This document shows, piece by piece, positions 24,935-33,533 of a stretch of 64,000 bases of DNA (the stretch's first letter is position 1; every line of letters starts with the position of its first letter). The position numbers and the translations under genes are program-made. This stretch comes from Strigamia acuminata (lineage: Eukaryota > Arthropoda > Chilopoda > Geophilomorpha > Linotaeniidae): assembly GCA_949358305.1 (NCBI GenBank), contig CASHSZ010000033.1, positions 1 to 64,000 on the forward strand. The letters are read 5' to 3'. The notes beneath the pieces are model-generated. The model made no database searches. It was not told where the DNA came from and worked only from the letters and a program-made list of their open reading frames with translations.

Positions 24935-26292
24935 TGTTGCTAGCAACATAAAGGAAAGCTGCTAAACGTCTTAAAAATTAGTCATCTGGAATTATTAAAA
25001 AGGGTTTTTAATATTTATCTTAGATTGGGAATTTAATTAGACACTTATCTGAATATAAGTCTTCTTTGAGTTAGTTTGAGTGAATTTCTCAGTACTGGTT
25101 GATCTGACCGGATAAATCTGGGAAGAAAAGAGTTTTTACATTAGTTATTTATCCACTTAGAATTTATTTTCTATCTTGTTTACCTGTGTTATGCATGTTT
25201 TGATGTTTCCAAGTGTTTTCCTGTTTCCAGTCCACTATTGTCAATGTAGTGACAAGGTGTAATGATGCTCTCAGACAGCAAAAGGGTACTAGAATGAGAA
25301 ATGTATGTTATTATCAGTTTTAAGCTGTTTCAATCAATTTCTGTTTGTTTTCTGTATATTACTAACCAATTAAGCGTTATGTTAACTTAGATTGTGTGTA
25401 GCCTGTCTGGTGAGCTAATTTCAAGCCTTTTTATCTTCCTGCAAGTGATCTCTGTTTACATTGTCGGCCATTACTGTGGGAGTGGTCTACTTGTATCTGT
25501 AAAGAGAGGAGAAAATGTTTAATCCCAAAGAGTTTTTGTGGGTTCTGATTAATAATTAATCACTTAATTATTATGCAATGTAAAAGTGTTAAGTTTAAGA
25601 TTTATCTGTGTTGATTTATAACTTAACTTCTGCACTTACTGTAAAGTTGCCAGCTCATTGGTCTAAAATGTCTTTACTTATTCTTTTCTCTATTTTATGA
25701 GTTGTTCAGTGTGTTTTAGAGTGAATAATTTAGTTCTCAATGAGCATTGTGTTTAGAGACTGTTGTTAATGTATACTTTTGCATTTAATGTCAAATACTT
25801 GCTGTTAGGCTTATGTGTTTTCAACTATTAACTTCTACGGTAGTTTTGTTGTGCCAGCAGTACTTATTTCTCTTTACAAGCACTTAGAGACCTCTGTAAC
25901 TTTAAGTGCAAGTGTCCTTATACAATGTGGAGATAGTTACACTTGTTGTTTCTTATTATTGTTAAAGTGTGACTTCTTTGTAAAATCCTCGTGATTCAAT
26001 TGTAGTAGTCTTGTTAAGAATTTAGAGAATAAAATGGTTGCTTTTTATTTCTCTCCAAGTCTCATTTCTCTATACAACCAGAAAGCAATGTGCAGTGAGT
26101 AGAAAAATCCTCCTTCCTCCTCCTTGAACTCACCAGTGGCAGATCATCATGTGAAGCAGCAAGTTCAAGTCCAGTGTTTGCATTTCTTCAAGTCTTTGGC
26201 CAACTTCTGTGTATCAATTTTAGCCAAGCAGCAGTCAAGTATTGCCGCCCCTCCTTCTGGCCTGGTTGTCGCCTGCGACCTTGCCAGAAACA
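24935..26292 (+). repeat. Inner element 3' LTR
   Basis: 1358 bp, apparently identical to 19703-21060. It ends CCAGAAACA and is followed by the CTTG target duplication. The AATAAA at 26028-26033 is the expected 3' processing signal. It lies directly upstream of the remaining outer LTR piece and points toward the outer gag-pol, so any promoter in it could drive that gene. Confidence 0.97.
26028..26033 (+). promoter_or_regulatory. Polyadenylation signal in inner 3' LTR
   Basis: AATAAA, the functional-position copy for the inner element transcript. It sits 265 bp before the LTR end. Confidence 0.65.
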
Positions 26293-26296
26293 CTTG
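26293..26296 (+). repeat. Target site duplication CTTG, right copy
   Basis: Second copy of the CTTG target. The outer LTR continues directly with TTTCACTGG, as at 33942. Confidence 0.95.
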
Positions 26297-27418
26297 TTTC
26301 ACTGGTAATTTAATTTATACTAACTTGTATTGGTGTTTAAGGTATTCCACAGGTGTCTTGGGTCGCTGGATGGACGTTGGACATCGTTTGTGAGCGTTTG
26401 CGAGCGTCGGGCGTGAGCGCACGCCTTGCGACGCCTCTCGTGGTCGTATGGGTCCTGCAAATGAGTTGAATCGGTCGGGTTTCAATGTCCAAGCACTGGG
26501 AAAGTTGTACTGACCGTTCTAGGACGCAGATCCATCGTTGAGAAGGCCTGTGAGTCGCCCGCGACCTTGTCTGGCTCCATTCACGTCATTTTAGCAGTTG
26601 CATGGTCGCCATCTTAGATTTGGTGCTGCACTGGTGCCCTGTCATTGTTTCTTTTGGGGTTTTAATGGAACCTGGACATAGGGAATATTTACTAGTTATT
26701 GTTTGTATATTTACCAATATTAGTTGATGTTAATCTAAGCTTTTACTTTTGTTATTGCATGGTTGTTAAGGGGTTAAAACTGTGACACGTTGCGCCCTCT
26801 TTTGGTGGTGATTGGGTTTGGGCTCAGCATTGTGTTTTGAGTGTAACTAATGTTAGTTTTAGCCTTTGAATTATTTGTTAAGTTTAAGTGAAGTGCTGTT
26901 TGCACAGGTCATACTGTTATCAAGGTGTTAGGTTAAGTTTTGTCTTTATTTATGTTAAGTTTGACATCTGTTGTAGATATACGGAAACCTTGTCGGCACT
27001 ATTGTTATTATTCAAATCTGTATTGTTTGGTCACTGACATTTATTGTAATCAGGTGACCAGTTGTTAAGAGTAGGTTGCTAAAGAAGCAACAGTTGTTAT
27101 CAGTTGTTAAGTATTAAAACCAGTTGTTATTTTTCCTCCTTCTTTGGATAATTTATTCCTGGGTTTCTTTTACTTCAACATTCATGATGACTTGTGAGTA
27201 GAGAGCTTTGCCTGCTCTCCTCCTCCCTGGGAGCACGGAATTTCTACCCAGCAGCTAAAGAGGTTTTGCCAATCACTTCATCTAAATGCAGTCAGGCCTA
27301 GTTTCATGCAGTCAGGCCTAACCCTTCTTCAAGTTAGGCTTATGCTCAGAGAGAGGATTTCAACTTGTCTCTTCAACCACTATACAGTCTCGGGCGGTTT
27401 CCAGAGTTTGGTGACCAA
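26297..27418 (+). repeat. Outer element 5' LTR, right piece
   Basis: 1122 bp matching 33942-35063 at a constant offset of 7645 bp, with no difference seen. ATTAAA at 27113-27118 is a candidate weak polyadenylation signal. A short direct repeat ATGCAGTCAGGCCTA lies near 27290-27321, and GCCATCTT at 26608-26615 is a possible YY1/Pho core. Homology to the 3' copy stops after GGTGACCAA, so the true LTR end is uncertain. Confidence 0.92.
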
Positions 27419-27473
27419 TTCGCCAGTTTTTTCCTGTGAGATCCAAGGTTGTTTGCTACAGGGAGCTGTTTTT

Positions 27474-27488
27474 TGGTACCGTGATTCC
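27474..27488 (+). promoter_or_regulatory. Candidate primer-binding site, outer element
   Basis: TGGTACCGTGATTCC shares its first 11 bases with the site next to the inner 5' LTR. It lies 55 bp beyond the point where the outer LTR copies stop matching, which suggests that the 5' LTR originally ended close to 27470 and that its tail differs from the 3' copy. Confidence 0.5.
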
Positions 27489-27492
27489 AGGA

Positions 27493-27523
27493 TTTCATGC
27501 GCGTGTGTACAGCGCGCATGAAA
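27493..27523 (+). promoter_or_regulatory. 11-bp perfect hairpin just after the primer site
   Basis: Stem TTTCATGCGCG (27493-27503), nine-base loop, stem CGCGCATGAAA (27513-27523). It starts five bases after the candidate primer site, where retroelements often place dimerisation or packaging structures. No counterpart is evident in the inner leader. The function is inferred from position only. Confidence 0.55.
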
Positions 27524-28203
27524 AAGAGGTCATTCGGACGTTCAGCAAGTGATTCAAGTGGTTTGGTGCGTGCCAGTTGGTTTGTTTGTACGGCTGGTTC
27601 CGTGAGCGACCGGCATCAAGTGCGCACGCCAGAGAGTCACGTGAGAGCGGACATTGACGTCCTGAGTCTGCCAAGTCAAACACAACGCAATGTGCAAGTT
27701 GAACAGCTACAGCCTGAAAGAAGAAGAACAGTTTTAGTTTATAAAGTGTATTTTGGTGGGCTGTTTTTTGGGTTTTTTGATGTGTCCCTTCTGGGGGGAG
27801 GGGAAGTGTGCATTTTCGTGTTTAAGTTAAAGTTTAAGTTTTTCTCCACTATAACTGCTTAGGCAGGGGAGAATTAGATAGCCTAGTAGTTAAAAGGGTC
27901 TGCTTGACAGCTTAGAGTTTTTGGGTGTTGCATCACTCAAATCCTTAGGAGTTTAGAGAGTTTAGCAGTTAACAGGAATTAGTCTACTATAGGAATTAGA
28001 GACTGGGTGTTGCGCCACTCAGATCTTTAGTAGCATAGAGTTTACAGTGAGTCTGTCTGTATATCATTCAGATCAATAGCGGTTTAGTTGAGCAGTTAGT
28101 GTATTTGGTCATTGTTTGTCCAAATATCACCTGTGTTTAGAGTTGTGTGTCTTTGGTTTTTGACTGACTGATTGTCTTCACTTTCTGACATTCCAGGTTT
28201 GAC

Positions 28204-31200
28204 ATGGCTACAGGAGGTGGATCAAGGTCAGGTTCAGGGAGAACAACGCCAACAACGGTTGAGCAACAACCGCCGGAAGAAATGGACGTGTTGTCTGGGA
28301 GGTTCACGACTTTGGGGATCTCTTTGGACGCGCTTTTGAGAAGGTCCTTGACACTAAAAGATACCGGCGAGCTGGAAGCTGTAGAAATGGCTGCAGATGA
28401 ACAGATGATGAGAATGATAAACGACCTGAACACGATGCAGCCCAACCTGACAAGAGATCAGTACTTGGCAAATCTAAGGGAAATCGAAGAGTTAGAGACA
28501 CCGATTTCGGTTCTTAAGCACAGAACCCGAATGTCAAAGAAGTTCGTGACGCATTGGTCAGCAAATCCAGCAAATGCTTCAGCGTTGACGACCAGTACGT
28601 CTCAGAGTTCGATTTTGAACCAGACCTTGTCGCAATCGACAAGAAGGCATAATAATGCAAAGCTTCCTAAGTTGGAAATGCGGAAATTCAATGGAGATGT
28701 GACGACATTTCGTCCCTTCCTAAGCAGCTTTGATTCTGCTGTTCACAGCAACCCTGATTTATCAGAAATTGAGAAGTTGCAATACTTGCAGTCGCTGTGC
28801 ACGGGAGAAGCTGCCATGCTGATCTCTGCATTCCCTTTAGTGGACGGTAATTACAATTTGGCAAGAGAAGAGTTGGAACGTTCCTACGGGGACGATGAAG
28901 CCCAGAGAGTGGCATTGGTCAAGTCCATAAGGGATATGAGACAGGTTACGGAATTGCATCCGGTCAAAGCTGTCCGTACACAGTTGACCAAGGTGTCCAC
29001 TGCTATCCGCTTGCTGGAGCAGTTGAGCGTTCCAGTACAGACTGCTGGTCTGCTTCTGGCACCCGACGTGCTGAGGAAATTTCCACCTGCCATGGTGATG
29101 AGGTTTTACCAGCAGCAAGGGGCTAAGACCTCAAATTTAGTGACAATCTTGAATTTTTTTGCGGCTGAAGTTCAGCTCTTGGAGCAGATGGAAGATGTCA
29201 TGGGGGCAGGAGGTCTTGCAACTAAAAAAGACAAGTCTGGAAGTTCCGACAAGGATAAGGATCAACGCAAGGGCACGATGTCCACCTGCGCCACGTCCAA
29301 AAAAGCCAAAGAGTCTTTTAGCCCAAAGCTGATCGTGGGAAGCGCAATTTGCATTTTTTGCAAAGAAGGTCATGCTAACACTTTCTGTAGGAAGGAAATG
29401 AGCGTGGCAGAGAAGACCACGATCATTCAACAGAACCGACTTTGCTTCAATTGCCTGCAAGAAGGACACAGGGCAATGCGGTGCCAGGTTAAAACCAGCT
29501 GCAGGACTTGCGGCGGACGACATCATTCGTCCATCTGCAGGAAATTGAACACAGGAAGTGGAGGTGGGATAGAGAAGCCCAAGGACGTGAGCGCGAACGT
29601 TTCCTTGGCGATCTCCTCAACACTTCAGTTGATGATATTCACAGCGGAGTTAAAAACAAAGTCTGGAGGTTCGCACACGATACGTGGCATGTTAGATCCG
29701 GGCAGCCATCGGTCCTACATTTTAAAGAGTGTAGCCGACCGGATACGGTTGAAGAGTTGCGGGTCAATCGAAGCCACAGCCCAACGCCTCAATGAAGAGG
29801 ATAATGCTGGATCGACGTCTTACGACGTTTACAAGCTACTCCTTCAGTCTAGACACGGAGCCAGAGAGCTCAAGGTGACGGCTTTAAGTGCAAGAAGCCT
29901 ACCGCATGTGTATGGGATAGCCAGCCCTGATACCATTCAGAAAGTTAAAGATTTGGGGTTCGAATTGGCTGAGGACTTACCTTCGACTGCAGGCAATGTT
30001 GATATCTTGCTTGGAGTTGATGTTTGGTGGGAAATCTGCCTTGACGGACGAAAGCGATTGGATAACCGCTTGGGTTTGGTCAATACCATTTTTGGGTGGG
30101 TGTTGTCAGGAGCCGCTGGGTCGACAGATGTCTTCTCCGAGAGCTCGCGTGACGTTTCTTGCTGCAACACCTGTGAGATTAAGACTGACCGTGACTTGGA
30201 AAAGCTTTGGAGTTTGGAGGCTGTTGGAATTACCGCTGGCGAACGCGATTCAGATTTTGTTCGAGATCGCTTTGAGAAGTCGCACAAGCGAATGGATGAT
30301 GGTTGCTACCAAGTTTGTTTGCCCTTTAACGATAAGATCGGGGCTTTGGAGTCGAACTGGGAGTTGGCTCTGAATCAACTATCACATACGCTTAGGCGAA
30401 TTGATAGTAACAGCGACCACAAGGAACGTTATAACAAAGCCATGTGGGACTACGTCAAGGAAGAGCACGCGGAAGTAGTACCTCTTGCAGAGAGATACAA
30501 GAAAACTGGAGTTTATGTTATTCCGCACCATCCAGTGATCAAGGAGGACCGGGAAACGACCAAGTTCCGTGTCGTTTTCAACGCGTCGTCGGCGAAGAAG
30601 GGGCTACCTTCGCTGAACGACTGTCTGTATCCTGGCCCTTCTTTAAATCCGGATATTGTCCCAGTTATGATCCGTTTTCGCCTTTTTTGTGTAGTGGCGA
30701 TAGCAGACATCAAGCAGGCTTTCCTGCAAGTGCTGATTAATCCTGACCACTGCGATTTTTTGCGGTTCCTTTGGGTCTCAGAAGAATATTTCCAAGAAGG
30801 ATATTCTTGGCAGAATTTGTGGGATCACCTGGTCGTTTTAAGAATGATAGTCGTCCCTTTCGGGGTGAATTCTTCGCCATTCTTGTTGTGCGCTGTCATC
30901 CGCGCGCAAGGGCGATTGTATTTGGTGCTTTTCCCCAAAGAGGCAGACGCCCTCGATAAGGGCATCTACATGGACGACTTGACGTCCGGGGCCGATGGAA
31001 CCCAAGAGACAGTTACGCACTGTGTCAATCTACGCAGGATCCTTGACGAGGGAAAGATGCCTCTCGTCAAGTGGGCATCATCAAAGGCAGATGTCTTTGA
31101 CGCACTCAAAGACAAGGATTTCCACATGCGTGCAGACAAGTTTGAAGATCTAGGAGTTGTCAAGATGCTGGGCATCCTTTGGAGCGTCCAAGATGATACG

Positions 31201-33480
31201 CTAATGTTCAGGATCCCAACCGGTGTTGAGATTCCCCAGTCAAGGAGGGGCATTCTGTCATTATTGGCATCAGTCTTCGACCCCTTGGGGTTGATAGCTC
31301 CAGTCATTTTGCGGATGAAGCTACTTTTACAGAGTATGTGGGGTCGCGACATCAAATGGGATGACATAATCTCAGAAGAAAACCGAGAGATAGTGGTCAA
31401 ATGGTACGCCGATCTTCAGCGCCTCACCGAAGCCCGGGTGAAGCGTTGGATGGGGACGTACTCGGGCCAAGAAATGGACATTGACGTCTTTTGCGACGCA
31501 AGTCCACAGGCGTACGGGTGCGCAATCTACGTTCGAGCTGCGTCAGGCGCGACCCAACTGCTCTTGAGCAAAAGCCGAATTGCCCCCACCACCAAATTGA
31601 CTTTGCCACGCCTAGAATTGACCGCAACTGTTGTTGGAGTCCGGATGGTGGAGTACATCCTAGAGGATTTCCTACCAGGTTATCCAGTTGGGAAGATAAG
31701 GTATTACTCGGACTCAATGGTTGCGCTCGGGTGGTTGAAGTCTGATAAGAACAGGTGGAAGCCATATGTCTCCAACAGAGTGGCAGAAGTTCTTGAAAAG
31801 TCAAGTCCGAGTCAGTGGGCATACATCCCGACGGACAGGAATCCAGCGGACGTATTGACACGCCCATGCGAGGCAAAGAACCTTTTGGCCAACCGTCTCT
31901 GGTGGGACGGGCCCGGTCAGTTGGAAGACCTCGCAGACGAACCTGAGGACGTTGACCTCCCAATGGAAGAGGCAAAAAAGGAAAAGGTAGCTTTGGTTGC
32001 GTCAGATGGAGAAGCGCATATGTGCGAGGTTTTCAAGCGATTTAGTAGTTTTAATCGCCTCGTGCGAGTTTTCGCGCTCATGCGGCGCTGGCTTCCTTTT
32101 TTCGCCCGCGGGAGGGACCTCGAGGTTCTCGAGATAGAAGTTGCCGAAGAAAGAGTCATCCGCTTGGCCCAGGTCTTGAGTTTTCCAGACGAAAGACAAG
32201 CCGCAATGTTGAAAGAGAAAGTGGCAAAGGGCTCTATCCTGAAAAATTTCGACGTTTTTCTGGATGAGAGAGATTTACTAAGACTAAGGAGCCGTCTAGG
32301 GAAGTCAGCGCTTCCCTTCGACGAGGCATTTCCCATCATTTTACACCCGGATAGTTGGGTAACAAGACTAATCATCAAGAAGGTCCACTTACAGCTCCTG
32401 CATGGTGAGCTGAGTGAGACGTTTTACCGGTTGAGAGACAAGTATTGGATTGTAAGAGGACGCCGAACGGTCAAGGCTGTGATCCGGAGTTGCTTGGCCT
32501 GCAAACGAGAGCGGTTGGAACGCAATAACCCAGCCACTGGTGACCCTCCTATGGAGCGCGTCACGCCGGCAGCCCCGTTCCAGCATACAGGAATTGACCA
32601 CCTCGGCCCTCTCACAGTCAAGCATAAGGAGAAAGGAAGAAAAGTCTATATTCTGTTGTTTACCTGCCTAGTAACACGAGCGATCCATTTGGAAGTCTCT
32701 GAGAACCTTTCGGTGGAAAAGTTCCTTCTGGCCTTCCGTCGTTTCGGCGCCAGATTTGGGTACCCGGCGAAAGTGTTCTCCGACAACTCCAAAACTTTCG
32801 AGCTAGGAAGCCAGGAGATACAGTCGTGGGGTAAATTGCTGACCAAGGATGGGATCCGGACGTTCCTTTCGGAGAAGAGAGTGGTTTGGTCGTTCATCCC
32901 ACCATTGTCACCTTGGGCTGGAGGAGCCTGGGAGAGACTTGTGCGTTCGGTAAAAGATAAACTACGTAAGATGCTGCTGCGTAGGACTGTAGACTTGGAG
33001 ACGCTTCAGACGCTAGCCGTCGAGATAAGCTCCGTGCTTAACTCAAGGCCCCTGTCTTACGTGCATGAGGAGGTTGACGGCGGGAGAATTCTCAGCCCTG
33101 AGAACTTTCTCACTGGAGGAATGCCCAAGTGGGTTATCAACCGTCCACTGCACGCGATACAGAAGAAAGACCTACGGAGATTGGATAGAAAAAGACGACT
33201 TTTCGTTTGGGAGTTCTGGCGGATTTGGCGCGAGAGTTACCTGAAACAGCTAAGAAATTTTCATGAAGTCAAGGGTGACTCCCGTTTCAAGAATCCGGAA
33301 GTCGACCAGATAGTATTGCTGGAAAAAGTCGGCTGCAATCCGTACTTCTGGCCGCTGGCACGGGTCATCGAAGTCCTACCAGGCGAAGATGGTTTTGTGC
33401 GCGTCGTGAGAGTGGTTACAGCCAATGGAAAGGAATATCGACGCTCGGTCAAACACGTAAGGGCTTTGGAGCTGGACTAG
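28204..33480 (+). CDS. gag-pol: BEL/Pao Gag-Pol polyprotein, intact
   Basis: 1758 aa, one frame, ATG with G at -3 and +4. Gag (DUF1759-like) spans about 153-300. Zinc knuckles are C383/C386/H390/C395, C414/C417/H422/C427 and C433/C436/H440/C445. The aspartic protease has MLDPGS (D498) and DILLGVDVWW (600-609). Reverse transcriptase: KFRVVFNAS (787-795), catalytic D835 in ADIKQAF, PFGVNSSPF (885-893), YMDD (922-925). RNase H: D1098, E1138, D1170, D1216. Integrase: zinc-binding H1395/H1400/C1430/C1433, catalytic D1465, D1527, E1577. A DUF5641-like C-terminal domain (about 1660-1756) ends the protein. All catalytic residues expected for copying and integrating element RNA are present and no stop or frameshift interrupts it. 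The stretch between FLW (855) and PFG (885) looks longer than I expect for the family. The 5' LTR is broken by the inner element, so its own promoter is probably disturbed. It could supply enzymes in trans to the inner element. Confidence 0.97.
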   Translation: MATGGGSRSGSGRTTPTTVEQQPPEEMDVLSGRFTTLGISLDALLRRSLTLKDTGELEAVEMAADEQMMRMINDLNTMQPNLTRDQYLANLREIEELETPISVLKHRTRMSKKFVTHWSANPANASALTTSTSQSSILNQTLSQSTRRHNNAKLPKLEMRKFNGDVTTFRPFLSSFDSAVHSNPDLSEIEKLQYLQSLCTGEAAMLISAFPLVDGNYNLAREELERSYGDDEAQRVALVKSIRDMRQVTELHPVKAVRTQLTKVSTAIRLLEQLSVPVQTAGLLLAPDVLRKFPPAMVMRFYQQQGAKTSNLVTILNFFAAEVQLLEQMEDVMGAGGLATKKDKSGSSDKDKDQRKGTMSTCATSKKAKESFSPKLIVGSAICIFCKEGHANTFCRKEMSVAEKTTIIQQNRLCFNCLQEGHRAMRCQVKTSCRTCGGRHHSSICRKLNTGSGGGIEKPKDVSANVSLAISSTLQLMIFTAELKTKSGGSHTIRGMLDPGSHRSYILKSVADRIRLKSCGSIEATAQRLNEEDNAGSTSYDVYKLLLQSRHGARELKVTALSARSLPHVYGIASPDTIQKVKDLGFELAEDLPSTAGNVDILLGVDVWWEICLDGRKRLDNRLGLVNTIFGWVLSGAAGSTDVFSESSRDVSCCNTCEIKTDRDLEKLWSLEAVGITAGERDSDFVRDRFEKSHKRMDDGCYQVCLPFNDKIGALESNWELALNQLSHTLRRIDSNSDHKERYNKAMWDYVKEEHAEVVPLAERYKKTGVYVIPHHPVIKEDRETTKFRVVFNASSAKKGLPSLNDCLYPGPSLNPDIVPVMIRFRLFCVVAIADIKQAFLQVLINPDHCDFLRFLWVSEEYFQEGYSWQNLWDHLVVLRMIVVPFGVNSSPFLLCAVIRAQGRLYLVLFPKEADALDKGIYMDDLTSGADGTQETVTHCVNLRRILDEGKMPLVKWASSKADVFDALKDKDFHMRADKFEDLGVVKMLGILWSVQDDTLMFRIPTGVEIPQSRRGILSLLASVFDPLGLIAPVILRMKLLLQSMWGRDIKWDDIISEENREIVVKWYADLQRLTEARVKRWMGTYSGQEMDIDVFCDASPQAYGCAIYVRAASGATQLLLSKSRIAPTTKLTLPRLELTATVVGVRMVEYILEDFLPGYPVGKIRYYSDSMVALGWLKSDKNRWKPYVSNRVAEVLEKSSPSQWAYIPTDRNPADVLTRPCEAKNLLANRLWWDGPGQLEDLADEPEDVDLPMEEAKKEKVALVASDGEAHMCEVFKRFSSFNRLVRVFALMRRWLPFFARGRDLEVLEIEVAEERVIRLAQVLSFPDERQAAMLKEKVAKGSILKNFDVFLDERDLLRLRSRLGKSALPFDEAFPIILHPDSWVTRLIIKKVHLQLLHGELSETFYRLRDKYWIVRGRRTVKAVIRSCLACKRERLERNNPATGDPPMERVTPAAPFQHTGIDHLGPLTVKHKEKGRKVYILLFTCLVTRAIHLEVSENLSVEKFLLAFRRFGARFGYPAKVFSDNSKTFELGSQEIQSWGKLLTKDGIRTFLSEKRVVWSFIPPLSPWAGGAWERLVRSVKDKLRKMLLRRTVDLETLQTLAVEISSVLNSRPLSYVHEEVDGGRILSPENFLTGGMPKWVINRPLHAIQKKDLRRLDRKRRLFVWEFWRIWRESYLKQLRNFHEVKGDSRFKNPEVDQIVLLEKVGCNPYFWPLARVIEVLPGEDGFVRVVRVVTANGKEYRRSVKHVRALELD

Positions 33481-33533
33481 CGTGGTCGAGTCGCTTAGGC
33501 CGGCTGTCCGCTTCTTTTTTCGGCTGGCAGCGA
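33481..33533 (+). other. Outer 3' untranslated spacer and plus-strand primer region
   Basis: 53 bp between the stop codon and the 3' LTR. The pyrimidine-rich CTTCTTTTTTCGGCTGGCAGCGA just before the LTR parallels the inner element. A conventional purine tract is missing; the GGCTGGCAGCGA end may serve. Confidence 0.45.

Larger units (their letters stand above)
19703..26292 (+). mobile_element. Inner BEL/Pao-type element encoding Gag-protease-thymidine kinase
   Basis: A 6590-bp LTR element inserted in the outer 5' LTR. It has 1358-bp LTRs at both ends (TGTT...AACA), CTTG target duplications, a leader with a candidate primer site, and one 1005-aa ORF joining Gag, an aspartic protease and a TK1-type thymidine kinase. 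No reverse transcriptase, RNase H or integrase is present in any frame, so it should depend on enzymes supplied in trans. The two LTRs look identical, which indicates a very recent insertion, younger than the outer element it interrupts. Confidence 0.96.
27419..28203 (+). other. Outer element leader region
   Basis: About 785 bp before the gag start; its first bases may still belong to the LTR. It holds the candidate primer site (27474), a strong hairpin (27493-27523), the AACACAACGCAATGT block shared with the inner leader, and an imperfect repeat of GGGTGTTGC...CACTCA...TTAG at 27921-27948 and 28004-28030, with a weaker third copy near 28065. Overlapping small open frames lack any recognisable product. 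Confidence 0.75.

Noticed and set aside
27306-27862. Possible extra gene in the outer leader
   Set aside because: Open frames span the LTR end and primer site, overlap on both strands and show no domain; the region is leader sequence.
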